Below, in pieces: positions 56,753 to 64,000 of a stretch of 64,000 nt of DNA. The notes under the pieces were generated by a model that saw nothing but the letters and a program-made list of their open reading frames with translations, had not been told where the DNA came from and did no database searches. The position numbers and the translations under genes are program-made. Position 1 is the first letter of the stretch, and the number at the start of each line of letters is the position of its first letter. The stretch comes from Pseudoalteromonas lipolytica (GTDB lineage Bacteria > Pseudomonadota > Gammaproteobacteria > Enterobacterales > Alteromonadaceae): contig NZ_FPAZ01000003.1 of assembly GCF_900116435.1 (NCBI RefSeq), positions 260,428-324,427 of the forward strand, in the 5' to 3' direction.

Positions 56753-58096
56753 TTAACGGATCTGTAAGATATTTTGTTGTAATGTTGAGTTAACTTCTAA
56801 GGCACGTGAGTTCGCCTGGAAATTACGCTGTGCGCTGATAAGGTCAACCAGCTCATTCGTTAAGTTAACGTTTGATTGCTCAAGTGCTGATGAGTTAATT
56901 GAACCCAATGTGCCTGAGTTGGGCTCACCCGCAATAGGCTCGCCCGAGGTTAGGCTTTTCTTCCAAGAAGTGTCACCTGCTTGTTGTAAGCCTTGAGAGT
57001 TTGAAAAGCGCACCATAGCCACTTGGCCTAAGAATGAAGTATCGCCATTGCTGTATGAAGCAACTACTTTTCCATCTGCACCAATATCAATGCCCGCTAA
57101 ACGACCGACTGTCGCACCATCTTGCTCAAGTGCTTTTACTTCAAAGTTACTAGCGTATTGCGTAGGCACTTTATTAGCGGTGCCTGCTTCATCACGCCAA
57201 TTAACCGTGATTTCATTCGGGAACTGTGCGCCATTACCAAGTAGTGTCGATAAACCTGTCGAAGCATCTGAAGGCAAAATAATGTCATCAAATGTGGTTT
57301 CTGGAGCGGTTACGTTCGGTAAACCCGCCGCCGTGAACTCAAGTGTATCAATTGGCGTGTGTGCACCTGTGCCCGTTGCAGCACCTGAAGCATCAAACGC
57401 TTGACCATCCATTGTGGCGTACACTTCCCACGTATTTGGCGTTGCTGTAGGGTCTTGCTTTACAAAAAATAACTGTACAACATGCGGCTCACCTAATGAG
57501 TCATAAACAGTTGTTGAAGTAGACGAGTTATAGCTCGTGCTATCAGTTGGATCAAAGGTTGTCGTTGTTGGCGTATCGACACGTGCGTCTAAATTCATTG
57601 AGCTGTAGATATTACTCGTATGACGAGGCGAACCTGAAGCATCAGGAATTTGAATCGGTGAAGTAGTACTTAAACTTACCGACGTCGTATTACCCGTTGA
57701 TGGGTCAACAGGGAAACCTTGCAAGTAGTTACCATTGGCATCAACAACAAAGTTATCTGCATTTAATTTAAATGCACCCGCACGCGTATATGTAAAGTCT
57801 TGTGATGCGATGTCATCACTCATCGCAAAATAACCTTCCCCTGTGATTGCTAAATCAAGTGAGTTATTTGTGAATGATAACGACCCTTGGTGAAACTGTT
57901 GTGCAACCGTTGCTGTTTTAACACCGTCGCCGTTTTTTGTTTTACCAGAACTAAATACTGACGATGCGTACACATCAGCAAACTCAGCACGCGACTCTTT
58001 AAAGCCCGTTGTGTTTACGTTGGCAATATTATTTGCCGTTACGTCTAAATCTTTTTGTGCGGCTGCTAAACCTGTTAATGCAATATTGAAGCTCAT
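56753..58096 (-). CDS. flgE: Flagellar hook protein FlgE
   Basis: FlgE forms the hook. The N-terminus MSFNIALTGLAAAQKDLDVTANNIANVNTTGFKESRAEFADVY is the hook-family signature. The C-terminus contains NVNLTNELVDLISAQRNFQANSRALEVNSTLQQNILQIR. The middle is Thr/Ser-rich. At 447 residues it is slightly longer than enteric FlgE. It follows flgD and is the last gene before a terminator. Confidence 0.97.
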   Translation of the reverse strand: MSFNIALTGLAAAQKDLDVTANNIANVNTTGFKESRAEFADVYASSVFSSGKTKNGDGVKTATVAQQFHQGSLSFTNNSLDLAITGEGYFAMSDDIASQDFTYTRAGAFKLNADNFVVDANGNYLQGFPVDPSTGNTTSVSLSTTSPIQIPDASGSPRHTSNIYSSMNLDARVDTPTTTTFDPTDSTSYNSSTSTTVYDSLGEPHVVQLFFVKQDPTATPNTWEVYATMDGQAFDASGAATGTGAHTPIDTLEFTAAGLPNVTAPETTFDDIILPSDASTGLSTLLGNGAQFPNEITVNWRDEAGTANKVPTQYASNFEVKALEQDGATVGRLAGIDIGADGKVVASYSNGDTSFLGQVAMVRFSNSQGLQQAGDTSWKKSLTSGEPIAGEPNSGTLGSINSSALEQSNVNLTNELVDLISAQRNFQANSRALEVNSTLQQNILQIR

Positions 58097-58146
58097 AACT
58101 CACCTCTAACCTATCTCTTAGCCTAAGCTAACCCAAACCTTTTTAA

Positions 58147-58830
58147 TTATGCGATTTCAGCTATATCAGTTAGCCTAACCGCACCCTCTTTTGTATTTAC
58201 GATAATGCCGCTGCTGCCATTAATATTGACACTTTCAATGTTCTTAAAGGTTGCCAGAGGCATGCTGCTGTAGTCTCCATTTACGAAGCCTTCAGCGCTA
58301 ATATTGTATTCGCCTTCAGGAAGAACATTGCCCTCACCATCTTTACCATCCCACTCGAAACGGTGAGCACCGGCAGATTTCGATCCTAAATCAATAGTGC
58401 GAACTAATTGTCCCGTCGAATCAGTGATTCTTAACGTAAGAGATTCAACAGTTGTTTCTGCCACAACGGAACCTTTAGCTAAATTTTCGCCATCAAAGTC
58501 AATAGTCTCTGACTCAAGCAATGCTTGCTTACCCACTAACGTTGACGCTTGTAATGCCGAATTTGATGTCATGGATGCAGTGAGTGACTCAAATTTTGTG
58601 TTTAAATTTGAAATACCTTCTGCCATGGTAAAGTTCGTCATTTGCGCAATCATTTGATCGTTATCAGCAGGATTGCTCGGATCTTGAAACGACAACTGCT
58701 GCGTTAACAACGAAAAGAAATCTTCTTGAGACAGTGTATTACTGTCTTCTTTTGCTGTTGGCGTGTTTGTCTCATTCCAACGCAAGCTATCCATATAGGA
58801 TGATGATGCAGAGCTGATGTCGTTACTCAT
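58147..58830 (-). CDS. flgD: Hook assembly cap protein FlgD
   Basis: FlgD caps the growing hook. The conserved N-terminal segment is DFFSLLTQQLSFQDPSNPADNDQMIAQM with a following helix. The FlgD Ig-like C-terminal part contains GAHRFEWDGKDGEGNVLPEGEYNI. At 227 residues it is normal. It follows flgC by 13 bases and precedes flgE by 50. Confidence 0.96.
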   Translation of the reverse strand: MSNDISSASSSYMDSLRWNETNTPTAKEDSNTLSQEDFFSLLTQQLSFQDPSNPADNDQMIAQMTNFTMAEGISNLNTKFESLTASMTSNSALQASTLVGKQALLESETIDFDGENLAKGSVVAETTVESLTLRITDSTGQLVRTIDLGSKSAGAHRFEWDGKDGEGNVLPEGEYNISAEGFVNGDYSSMPLATFKNIESVNINGSSGIIVNTKEGAVRLTDIAEIA

Positions 58831-58843
58831 AACTTATCCTCGA

Positions 58844-59275
58844 TTACCGTTGTCCTAACAACAGTGTTTTACTTAACATTTGCTTAGCTGCATCAGCAAC
58901 TTGCACATTTGTTTGGTAAGAGCGAGAGGCAGAAATCATATTAGCCATTTCTTCTACAACGTTGACATTTGGTTTATAGATATACCCATTTTCATCCGCG
59001 CTGGGGTGATTCGGGTTGTATTCTATTTGTAGCGGCTTATCGCTCTCTACAATGCCTAATACTTTAACGCCAACAGAAGAGCCCTGCGGATTACTTTGCG
59101 ATGCTGACGCTTTTGTAAGTTCAGCAGCAAACACAGGATGGCGCGCTCGGTATGTCTGGTCTTGGCTTGAGCTAATTGTATTTGCATTCGAAATATTACT
59201 TGCTGTGGTATTTAAGCGAACATTTTGTGCGCTCATACCCGTGCCCGAAATATCAAAAACATTATATAAACTCAT
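58844..59275 (-). CDS. flgC: Flagellar proximal rod protein FlgC
   Basis: FlgC is a proximal rod subunit. The N-terminus MSLYNVFDISGTGMSAQNVRLNTTASNISNANTISS matches the family. C-terminal PNVNVVEEMANMISASRSYQTNVQVADAAKQML is characteristic. At 143 residues it is normal. It is 2 bases after flgB. Confidence 0.97.
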   Translation of the reverse strand: MSLYNVFDISGTGMSAQNVRLNTTASNISNANTISSSQDQTYRARHPVFAAELTKASASQSNPQGSSVGVKVLGIVESDKPLQIEYNPNHPSADENGYIYKPNVNVVEEMANMISASRSYQTNVQVADAAKQMLSKTLLLGQR

Positions 59276-59277
59276 GA

Positions 59278-59688
59278 TTAAGCTCCTTGACTACCGAGGG
59301 CTTTTTTAAGGCCTTTAATTTTACTACTCATAAATTGCAGGCTTGCCTGATACTCTAATGAGTTTTGTACATACAAGTTTCGTTCCACTTGTATATCAAC
59401 AGAGTTACCATCACCTGTATCTGCTTGATTTGGCGTACGAAACATTTCTGAATTACCAACAAATCGACTGCCACCGGCAAGGTGTTTCTCATCCGTTCTT
59501 ACCATGCTATTGCCGCCGTGCTGGTTGCTTTTTGCCGCTTTTAATGCGGATGCAAAATCGACATCTTTCGCTTTATAGCCCGGCGTATCAGCATTAGCGA
59601 TATTTGTCGCTAATAACTCAGCGCGTTGTGAACGGATCAACATGGCATGAGGATGCACACCGAATGCTTTATCAAAACTGATAGCCAT
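59278..59688 (-). CDS. flgB: Flagellar proximal rod protein FlgB
   Basis: FlgB is a proximal rod subunit. It contains HAMLIRSQRAELLATNIANADTPGYKAKDVDF and the C-terminal NSVDIQVERNLYVQNSLEYQASLQFMSSKIKGLKKAL. The ATG giving MAISFDKAFG is chosen, because GGAG lies 6 bases upstream. Earlier in-frame start codons overlap that site. At 136 residues it is normal. It heads flgBCDE. Confidence 0.96.
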   Translation of the reverse strand: MAISFDKAFGVHPHAMLIRSQRAELLATNIANADTPGYKAKDVDFASALKAAKSNQHGGNSMVRTDEKHLAGGSRFVGNSEMFRTPNQADTGDGNSVDIQVERNLYVQNSLEYQASLQFMSSKIKGLKKALGSQGA

Positions 59689-59722
59689 AACCATCTCCAA
59701 AAATTTGACTCTCCTTAGCTAA

Positions 59723-59738
59723 TGCAAAAGGTAAGCCA
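59723..59738 (-). promoter_or_regulatory. Candidate sigma-54 promoter for flgBCDE
   Basis: On the minus strand it reads TGGCTTACCTTTTGCA, with GG-N10-GC spacing, full TTGCA and two mismatches in the -24 box. It lies about 35 bases upstream of the flgB ATG. Confidence 0.6.
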
Positions 59739-59789
59739 AAAATTAAGCATGATTATTTTATAATTAAGGTGTTGATATATAATGAAATT

Positions 59790-59812
59790 AGCAACCTAAG
59801 AACTAGGTTGCT
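59790..59812 (-). terminator. Hairpin after cheR
   Basis: Perfect 9-base arms AGCAACCTA and TAGGTTGCT flank a 5-base loop just after the cheR stop. There is no T-run, so termination would be weak. Confidence 0.5.
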
Positions 59813-59821
59813 AAGGAAAGA

Positions 59822-60652
59822 TTACTTTTTCTGGTAGATGATACCCGGATTACATCGCACCATATCAAAACTGTCACTAAGGCCAGCCATTGACTCTGAA
59901 GCGCCTAAAAACAGGTACCCTTTTGGATTAAGTGCTTGCGCAAATTGCGCGATAATTTTTGCTTTTACTTCGGGTGCAAAGTAGATCAATACATTACGGC
60001 AAAAAATAATATCAAATTTACCCATCAAGGCATACGAATCCAATAAGTTTAAATGCCTAAAACTGACCATTTTCTTTATTGGATCAACTACTTGAGCCAT
60101 ACCGTTACCACTGTCTTTAAAAAACTTTTGACGTCTTTCAACAGACAGACCACGTGCCAAAGCCAGTGAGTCATATTCTGCGTTTTTGCACATATCAAGC
60201 ATAGTATTAGAAATATCTGTGCCGATAATTTGTGCGCCCATTTTTAAAACGCCAGGTTGCTTAGATTGAAACTCAGCAACCGACATGGCAATAGAATACG
60301 GTTCTTGACCTGATGAACTTGCCGCTGACCAAATTTTAATTGGACGACGCAATTCTTTGAATTCAGGGAAAAGTTTAGTTTTAAGCAATTCAAATGGGTA
60401 TTGATCACGAAACCACAAAGTTTCGTTTGTTGTCATTGCATCAACCACTGCGGCACGAAGCTGCCTCTCGTGAGGACTCAAGGTTTTACTTACCAACTGT
60501 GACAATGACTCAACATTAAAACGCGCCATCAATGGCGCCAAGCGACTTTTCACTAAATAAAGTTTGTTATCGCCTAGTACAATGCCACATTGTTGCTCTA
60601 AAAAAGAGCGGAACTGATCGTATTCGCTTTGTTGTAAGTGCTTATTTTCCAA
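59822..60652 (-). CDS. cheR: Chemotaxis protein methyltransferase CheR
   Basis: CheR methylates chemoreceptor glutamates using S-adenosylmethionine, opposing CheB. The N-terminal all-alpha domain precedes the methyltransferase domain, with TTNETLWFRDQYPFELL, IWSAASSSGQEPYSIAM (SAM-binding loop), IIGTDISNTML and FCRNVLIYFAPE. At 276 residues it is normal. It follows cheV by 21 bases; cheV-cheR beside flgB is the usual Vibrio/Shewanella arrangement. Confidence 0.97.
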   Translation of the reverse strand: MENKHLQQSEYDQFRSFLEQQCGIVLGDNKLYLVKSRLAPLMARFNVESLSQLVSKTLSPHERQLRAAVVDAMTTNETLWFRDQYPFELLKTKLFPEFKELRRPIKIWSAASSSGQEPYSIAMSVAEFQSKQPGVLKMGAQIIGTDISNTMLDMCKNAEYDSLALARGLSVERRQKFFKDSGNGMAQVVDPIKKMVSFRHLNLLDSYALMGKFDIIFCRNVLIYFAPEVKAKIIAQFAQALNPKGYLFLGASESMAGLSDSFDMVRCNPGIIYQKK

Positions 60653-60673
60653 AGTAATACCACCTATAAATAA

Positions 60674-61606
60674 TTAATCACAATGAACCCACTTTTTAAC
60701 GGCAGTCGCTAATTCGTCTGGGTTAAATTTTGCAATAAAATCATCGGCACCCACTTTTTCTATCATCGCTTGATTAAAAACACCACTGAGTGATGTATGC
60801 AAGATTACATGCAAAGGTGATAATTTTGGATCGGCCTTAATTTCTGCGGTTAAGGTGTAGCCATCCATTTCTGGCATTTCAACGTCTGAAATTAACAAGC
60901 CAACTCGCTCAGTAATATTATTTACACAATCAAGTTCTGCTATTTCACGTAAGCGTATTAAAGCTTCTTTACCATTTTTAGCGAGTTCAGTTTGTACACC
61001 GAGAGGTTCTAACGCACGTTTTACCTGATTACGCGCAACGGCCGAGTCATCAGCAATAAAAACGATTCGCTCCCCTAAATCTTTTTGGATTTCTCCCTCA
61101 CCAATCACATCCGCACTTACTTCAGTGTTAACAGGGCAAATTTCGTTAAGGATCTTCTCGACGTCTAAGATTTCTACCAGTTCGTTTTCTATTTCAGTGA
61201 CCGCGGTTAAATAAGAGTAACGCCCTGCACCTGAAGGTGGCGGCATAATTTTTTCCCAGTTCATATTAACGATGCGCTCTACGCCACCGACTAAGAACCC
61301 TTGCACTGAACGATTGTATTCCGCAATGATAATAAAACTATCTTTGATATTTTCAATGGCAGGACCGCCAACAGCCATTGATAAATCGATAACAGAAATG
61401 GTTTGACCACGAATGTGTGCAACACCACGAATATAAGCATTCGATTTTGGCATGTTTGTAAGCGGTGGACATTGTAGAACCTCTCTTACTTTAAACACGT
61501 TAATACCAAAGCGTTGTCGCCCTCTGAGTTTGAATAATAGTAATTCAAGGCGGTTTTGCCCAACCAACTGTGTACGCTGGTTTACTGAGTCTAAAATGCC
61601 TGCCAT
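60674..61606 (-). CDS. cheV: Chemotaxis coupling protein CheV
   Basis: CheV couples receptors to CheA and carries its own receiver domain. The N-terminal CheW-like domain (about 15-165) has RFGINVFKVREVLQCPPLTNMP and IRGQTISVIDL. The C-terminal receiver (about 180-305) has IADDSAVARNQ and phospho-acceptor Asp in LLISDVEMPEMDG. At 310 residues it is normal. It is divergent from flgA across a 142-base gap, and I see no clear promoter for it. Confidence 0.96.
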   Translation of the reverse strand: MAGILDSVNQRTQLVGQNRLELLLFKLRGRQRFGINVFKVREVLQCPPLTNMPKSNAYIRGVAHIRGQTISVIDLSMAVGGPAIENIKDSFIIIAEYNRSVQGFLVGGVERIVNMNWEKIMPPPSGAGRYSYLTAVTEIENELVEILDVEKILNEICPVNTEVSADVIGEGEIQKDLGERIVFIADDSAVARNQVKRALEPLGVQTELAKNGKEALIRLREIAELDCVNNITERVGLLISDVEMPEMDGYTLTAEIKADPKLSPLHVILHTSLSGVFNQAMIEKVGADDFIAKFNPDELATAVKKWVHCD

Positions 61607-61636
61607 TTCAATCTCCTAAAGATAAACAACCAGAGC

Positions 61637-61652
61637 CGGAACAATAATTGCT
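61637..61652 (+). promoter_or_regulatory. Candidate sigma-54 promoter for flgA
   Basis: CGGAACAATAATTGCT has exact GG-N10-GC spacing and full TTGCT, with two mismatches in the -24 box. It lies about 100 bases upstream of the flgA ATG in the cheV-flgA divergent gap. Confidence 0.45.
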
Positions 61653-61748
61653 TACTTTGTGTTAAAGCTACATAAGGTTACGAAGCGTCTGTTTTTTGAC
61701 GCAAAATATTTATACCTTGTTTTCAACAATAAGCATAGTCGAAACAAT

Positions 61749-62453
61749 ATGAGTTTGTTAAAAAAAAGCCGAAGATACAGTGTTTTTTATTTTCTTTCTA
61801 GCTTGTTATTTGCCACGCATCTACAAGCTGAAGTGTATAATAACGAGCAACTTCAACAAATCGCTATTGATTTTGTCAGCGAGCAGATCCCCGATCTCGA
61901 TACGGCACCGCAAGTAAGTGCATTACCACTTGATAGCCGTATTCCAGAAAGATTGTGTGAATCGCCATTAAATAAAACATTACCGACAGAACCTCCTTTT
62001 AATCGGCAGGTTACCGTACAACTTAAATGCGATGACATAAATAGTTGGACTCAATATGTGCATGTTCGCATTATTGAGCTGGAACCCGTTGTTGTCGTAA
62101 CAACCAATTTAGCACGCGGTGAAGTAATTAGAGCAGAGCATTTGCGCTTAGAGATGAAACCTAAGCAGTTTGTAAGAACGCAATATGTTCAAGAAAAATC
62201 AATGCTTGTCGGCAGTCGTAGCAAGCGCAATATTCGCAGTGGTGTGCCTATTGTAATGAGCCATGTTTGCATGGTGTGTAAAGGCGACAATGTGACTATT
62301 TATGCTTCATTGCGTGGCTTGAGGATCAAAACAACAGGTATTGCGCTTGAAGATGGCACATTAGACGAATTAGTACGTGTAAAAAACAAAAAATCAGGTA
62401 AAGTATTAAATGCACGTGTGGATGGTGTTGAGTCTGTACAAGTGAATATTTAA
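61749..62453 (+). CDS. flgA: P-ring assembly chaperone FlgA
   Basis: FlgA is a periplasmic chaperone for P-ring assembly. The ATG giving MSLLKKSRRYSVFYFLSSLL is chosen because a clear signal peptide follows (to about residue 27, THLQA). The SAF-like C-terminal domain (about 115-230) contains VVVTTNLARGEVIRAEHL and RSGVPIVMSHVCMVCKGDNVTI. At 234 residues it is normal. The gene reads away from cheV and toward flgM. Confidence 0.95.
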   Translation: MSLLKKSRRYSVFYFLSSLLFATHLQAEVYNNEQLQQIAIDFVSEQIPDLDTAPQVSALPLDSRIPERLCESPLNKTLPTEPPFNRQVTVQLKCDDINSWTQYVHVRIIELEPVVVVTTNLARGEVIRAEHLRLEMKPKQFVRTQYVQEKSMLVGSRSKRNIRSGVPIVMSHVCMVCKGDNVTIYASLRGLRIKTTGIALEDGTLDELVRVKNKKSGKVLNARVDGVESVQVNI

Positions 62454-62469
62454 TTTTTTATATTTATGC

Positions 62470-62496
62470 TAAAGTATCCGCTGTGCCCGCCGATAT
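62470..62496 (+). promoter_or_regulatory. Sigma-28 (FliA) promoter for flgMN
   Basis: TAAAGTAT, exactly 11 bases, then GCCGATAT. This is almost a perfect FliA promoter. It lies in the 79-base flgA-flgM gap and implies direct FliA control of its own anti-sigma factor. Confidence 0.85.
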
Positions 62497-62532
62497 ATAG
62501 GCATATGTTGGGTAATGTATAGGTCAAAAATT

Positions 62533-62853
62533 ATGGTAAGCAATGTCAATAATGGTCAACAACAAACTTCTGTGTTGACGAATACCAAGCAAAAAAATCT
62601 TGATTTACAAAAAGATAACGCTAACGCGGCAGCGGCAAAATCGACAGCGCCAAAAGCAAGTGCAGATTCGGTAAGCTTAACGCCTCAAGCTAAACAACTT
62701 AAATCTTTACAAGATAAAGCTGAACAGTCGTCTGGCTTTGATAGCAATAAAGTGGCTGAGTTAAAAAAAGCAATCAGCGAAGGTAAATACCAAATTGATG
62801 CTGAAAAGTTAGCTAAAAATATCGCCGCATTTGAGTTTGATGTGTATGGCTGA
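62533..62853 (+). CDS. flgM: Anti-sigma-28 factor FlgM
   Basis: FlgM binds FliA until the hook is complete and it is exported. The disordered N-terminal half is Asn/Gln/Ala-rich. The C-terminal FliA-binding helices are in VSLTPQAKQLKSLQDKAE and DSNKVAELKKAISEGKYQIDAEKLAKNIAAFE. The ATG giving MVSNVNNGQQ is preferred (106 residues; AGG upstream and family-like start). An ATG six codons earlier is possible. It overlaps flgN by 8 bases. Confidence 0.94.
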   Translation: MVSNVNNGQQQTSVLTNTKQKNLDLQKDNANAAAAKSTAPKASADSVSLTPQAKQLKSLQDKAEQSSGFDSNKVAELKKAISEGKYQIDAEKLAKNIAAFEFDVYG

Positions 62854-63277
62854 TCATAATCATTTAATCGCCAGCAAATTAACACAACAAGTCACTTGTT
62901 TAGAGTCTATTGCTGTGCTTTTGGATGATGAATTAACAGCCATTGCTGCAAAACGTGGTGAGGGGCTAAAAAGTATTGCCCAACAAAAAGTCTCTCTACT
63001 ACAGCAAATTCAGTTAATAGATAAAGAAGTGCAAACGCTGGTTAGCAAAAATGACTCGCCAGATGATGAAGTAAACGAACTCATTTCTAAAGTAAACTCT
63101 CTTCTTGCAGCCTGTAAAAAGAAAAATGATGTGAATGCACATGCAGCTCATCAAGCCCAGCTTAGTGTTAAGCAGCTCAAAGATATCTTGATTGGCGCAC
63201 CTTCATCGATGACCTACGATCAAGGTGGCAGTGTGATTCAAGGCGATAAAAAAATAGTGCATAACCTTAAAGCATAA
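62846..63277 (+). CDS. flgN: Flagellar hook-filament junction chaperone FlgN
   Basis: FlgN is the export chaperone for FlgK and FlgL. The protein (143 residues) is a helical bundle, starting MADHNHLIASKLTQQVTCLESIAVLLDDELTAIAAKRGE, as is usual for FlgN. The ATG overlaps the end of flgM. An earlier in-frame ATG is less likely. The stop codon is followed one base later by a 7-bp tandem array. Confidence 0.9.
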   Translation: MADHNHLIASKLTQQVTCLESIAVLLDDELTAIAAKRGEGLKSIAQQKVSLLQQIQLIDKEVQTLVSKNDSPDDEVNELISKVNSLLAACKKKNDVNAHAAHQAQLSVKQLKDILIGAPSSMTYDQGGSVIQGDKKIVHNLKA

Positions 63278-63278
63278 T

Positions 63279-63684
63279 GCTAGTTACTCGTTTCTCGTTA
63301 CCCGTTGCTCGTTACCCGTTACTCGTTACTCATTTCTCGTTACTCATTTCTCGTTGCTCGTTACTCGTTACTCGTTACTCGTTACTCGTTTCTAGTTACT
63401 CATTTCTCGTTACTCATTTCTCGTTGCTCGTTACTCGTTACTCGTTTCTAGTTACTCGTTTCTAGTTACTCGCTTCTCGTTTCTCGTTACCCGTTGCTCG
63501 TTTCTCGTTTCTCGTTTCTCGTTTCTCGTTTCTCGTTTCTCGTTACCCGTTTCTCGTTTCTCGTTGCTCGTTTCTAGTTACTCGTTGCTCGTTTCTAGTT
63601 ACTCGTTTCTCGTTACTCGTTTCTCGTTGCTCGTTTCTCGTTGCTCGTTGCTCGTTGCTCGTTGCTCGTTGCTCGTTGCTCGTT
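63279..63684. repeat. Heptanucleotide tandem array, 58 units, unbroken phase
   Basis: The region is 406 bases = 58 x 7, with consensus DCTCGTT (D = A, T or G) on the plus strand. No unit is missing or gains a base; all variation is substitution. The first base is never C. Variants are ACTCATT, TCTAGTT, ACCCGTT and a single ACTCGCT; the first unit is GCTAGTT. The last six units are all GCTCGTT. Units 8-14 and 18-24 are identical 49-base blocks. The array begins one base after the flgN stop and ends 22 bases before the terminator palindrome. It contains no stop in the plus frame that reads LVTRFSLL, but that is a by-product of the repeat. Confidence 0.97.
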
Positions 63685-63705
63685 TTACAAACTACCCAAT
63701 TCAAA

Positions 63706-63737
63706 AAGAAAGCGCGATAATTATCGCGCTTTTCTTA
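63706..63737. terminator. Bidirectional palindromic terminator
   Basis: AAGCGCGATAA (63710-63720) is followed directly by its complement. A-rich and T-rich flanks lie on each side, so it can end both the flgMN transcript and the converging minus-strand gene. Confidence 0.85.
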
Positions 63738-63756
63738 TTTAAGCTTAACTATTTAT

Positions 63757-64000
63757 CTAAATATCAATTGAGTTATTGCCTCCCTCAATGAGTTTTTTGA
63801 TTAGCTCATCTGACTCACTTTGGATATTACTGGCAGGCTCTGACGTGACTTCTGTGTTGCCTGTAAATGCTAAGCTCTGACTTTCACTGTTGCTATCAAG
63901 GGCAAGTAAATTACTTTGTTCACTATCACTTAAGACATCTTCGATAGTCACGTCAAGCGCAGCAATACCCCCACTTGAGGTTGGCTCTGGGCTTGCATCT
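63757..64000 (-). CDS. Unidentified protein, C-terminal part (cut by window edge)
   Basis: The open frame continues to the window end and closes with DELIKKLIEGGNNSIDI. It is acidic, Ser/Thr/Asp-rich, with VTIEDVLSDSEQSNLLALDS and no membrane segment or known motif. A GTG at about 63951 could be an internal start, but the frame stays open upstream. The style recalls C-termini of large secreted or surface proteins, but I do not recognise it. It converges on flgN with a shared terminator. Confidence 0.55.
   Translation of the reverse strand, partial: DASPEPTSSGGIAALDVTIEDVLSDSEQSNLLALDSNSESQSLAFTGNTEVTSEPASNIQSESDELIKKLIEGGNNSIDI

Noticed and set aside
61680..61705. Small GCGTC/GACGC hairpin in the cheV-flgA gap as a terminator
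   Set aside because: Only 5 base pairs with an 8-base T-rich loop, and it lies in a divergent promoter region.
63277..63465. Open frame encoding LVTRFSLLVTRYSLL-type repeats
   Set aside because: It is the forced translation of the 7-bp array (21 bases = 7 residues). It has no ribosome-binding sequence, and other frames of the array are also open.
63279..63684. CRISPR array
   Set aside because: Units are 7 bp with no spacers and no cas genes nearby.

Overview
The window is an almost continuous polar-flagellum and chemotaxis locus from a gammaproteobacterium. The gene order, the FlrA/FlrB/FlrC sigma-54 cascade, the FlhF/FlhG polar-placement pair, cheV-cheR beside flgB, and moderate to low G+C all suggest Alteromonadales. 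Pseudoalteromonas is my best guess; this is inference from protein style, not a database match. Nearly all structural genes are on the minus strand.

Layout, left to right. 1-5.1 kb: the start of a MotA/MotC-type stator gene, then cheB, cheA, cheZ and cheY. 5.1-18.1 kb: fliA, flhG, flhF, flhA, flhB, fliR, fliQ, fliP, fliO, fliN, fliM, fliL and fliK. 18.1-23.9 kb: fliJ, fliI, fliH, fliG, fliF and fliE. 24-28.8 kb: the regulators flrC, flrB and flrA, with a DNA-repair gene (tag) on the opposite strand between flrB and flrA. 29-42 kb: a variable surface-modification island. It holds a short flagellin gene, a ten-gene plus-strand operon for a pseudaminic-acid-like nonulosonic acid, and a Maf-family flagellin glycosyltransferase. 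42-48.6 kb: fliS and fliT (plus strand), then fliD, flaG and two tandem full-length flagellin genes. 48.8-59.7 kb: flgL to flgB, in three blocks separated by terminators. 59.8-61.6 kb: cheR and cheV. 61.7-63.3 kb: flgA, flgM and flgN on the plus strand. The window ends with a 58-unit heptanucleotide tandem array, a palindromic terminator, and the 3' end of an unidentified gene.

How it works together. FlrA, probably made from a sigma-70-like promoter, is expected to activate sigma-54 promoters for flrBC and the early export and basal-body genes. FlrC would then activate further sigma-54 promoters, and FliA (sigma-28, held by FlgM) the late genes. I find twelve sites with the sigma-54 GG-N10-GC spacing in plausible places: upstream of flhA, fliK, fliE, flrB, pseB, maf, fliS, fliC2, flgJ, flgF, flgB and flgA. 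Two sigma-28-like sites lie upstream of fliC1 and flgM. The two adjacent flagellins therefore appear to be under different sigma factors, and the glycosylation operon appears tied to the flagellar cascade.

The most unusual items are the indel-free 7-bp tandem array abutting flgN, the nonulosonate operon with five enzymes beyond the standard six Pse steps (plus a PseG-acetyltransferase fusion), and the thrice-repeated acidic motif in the CheA linker.
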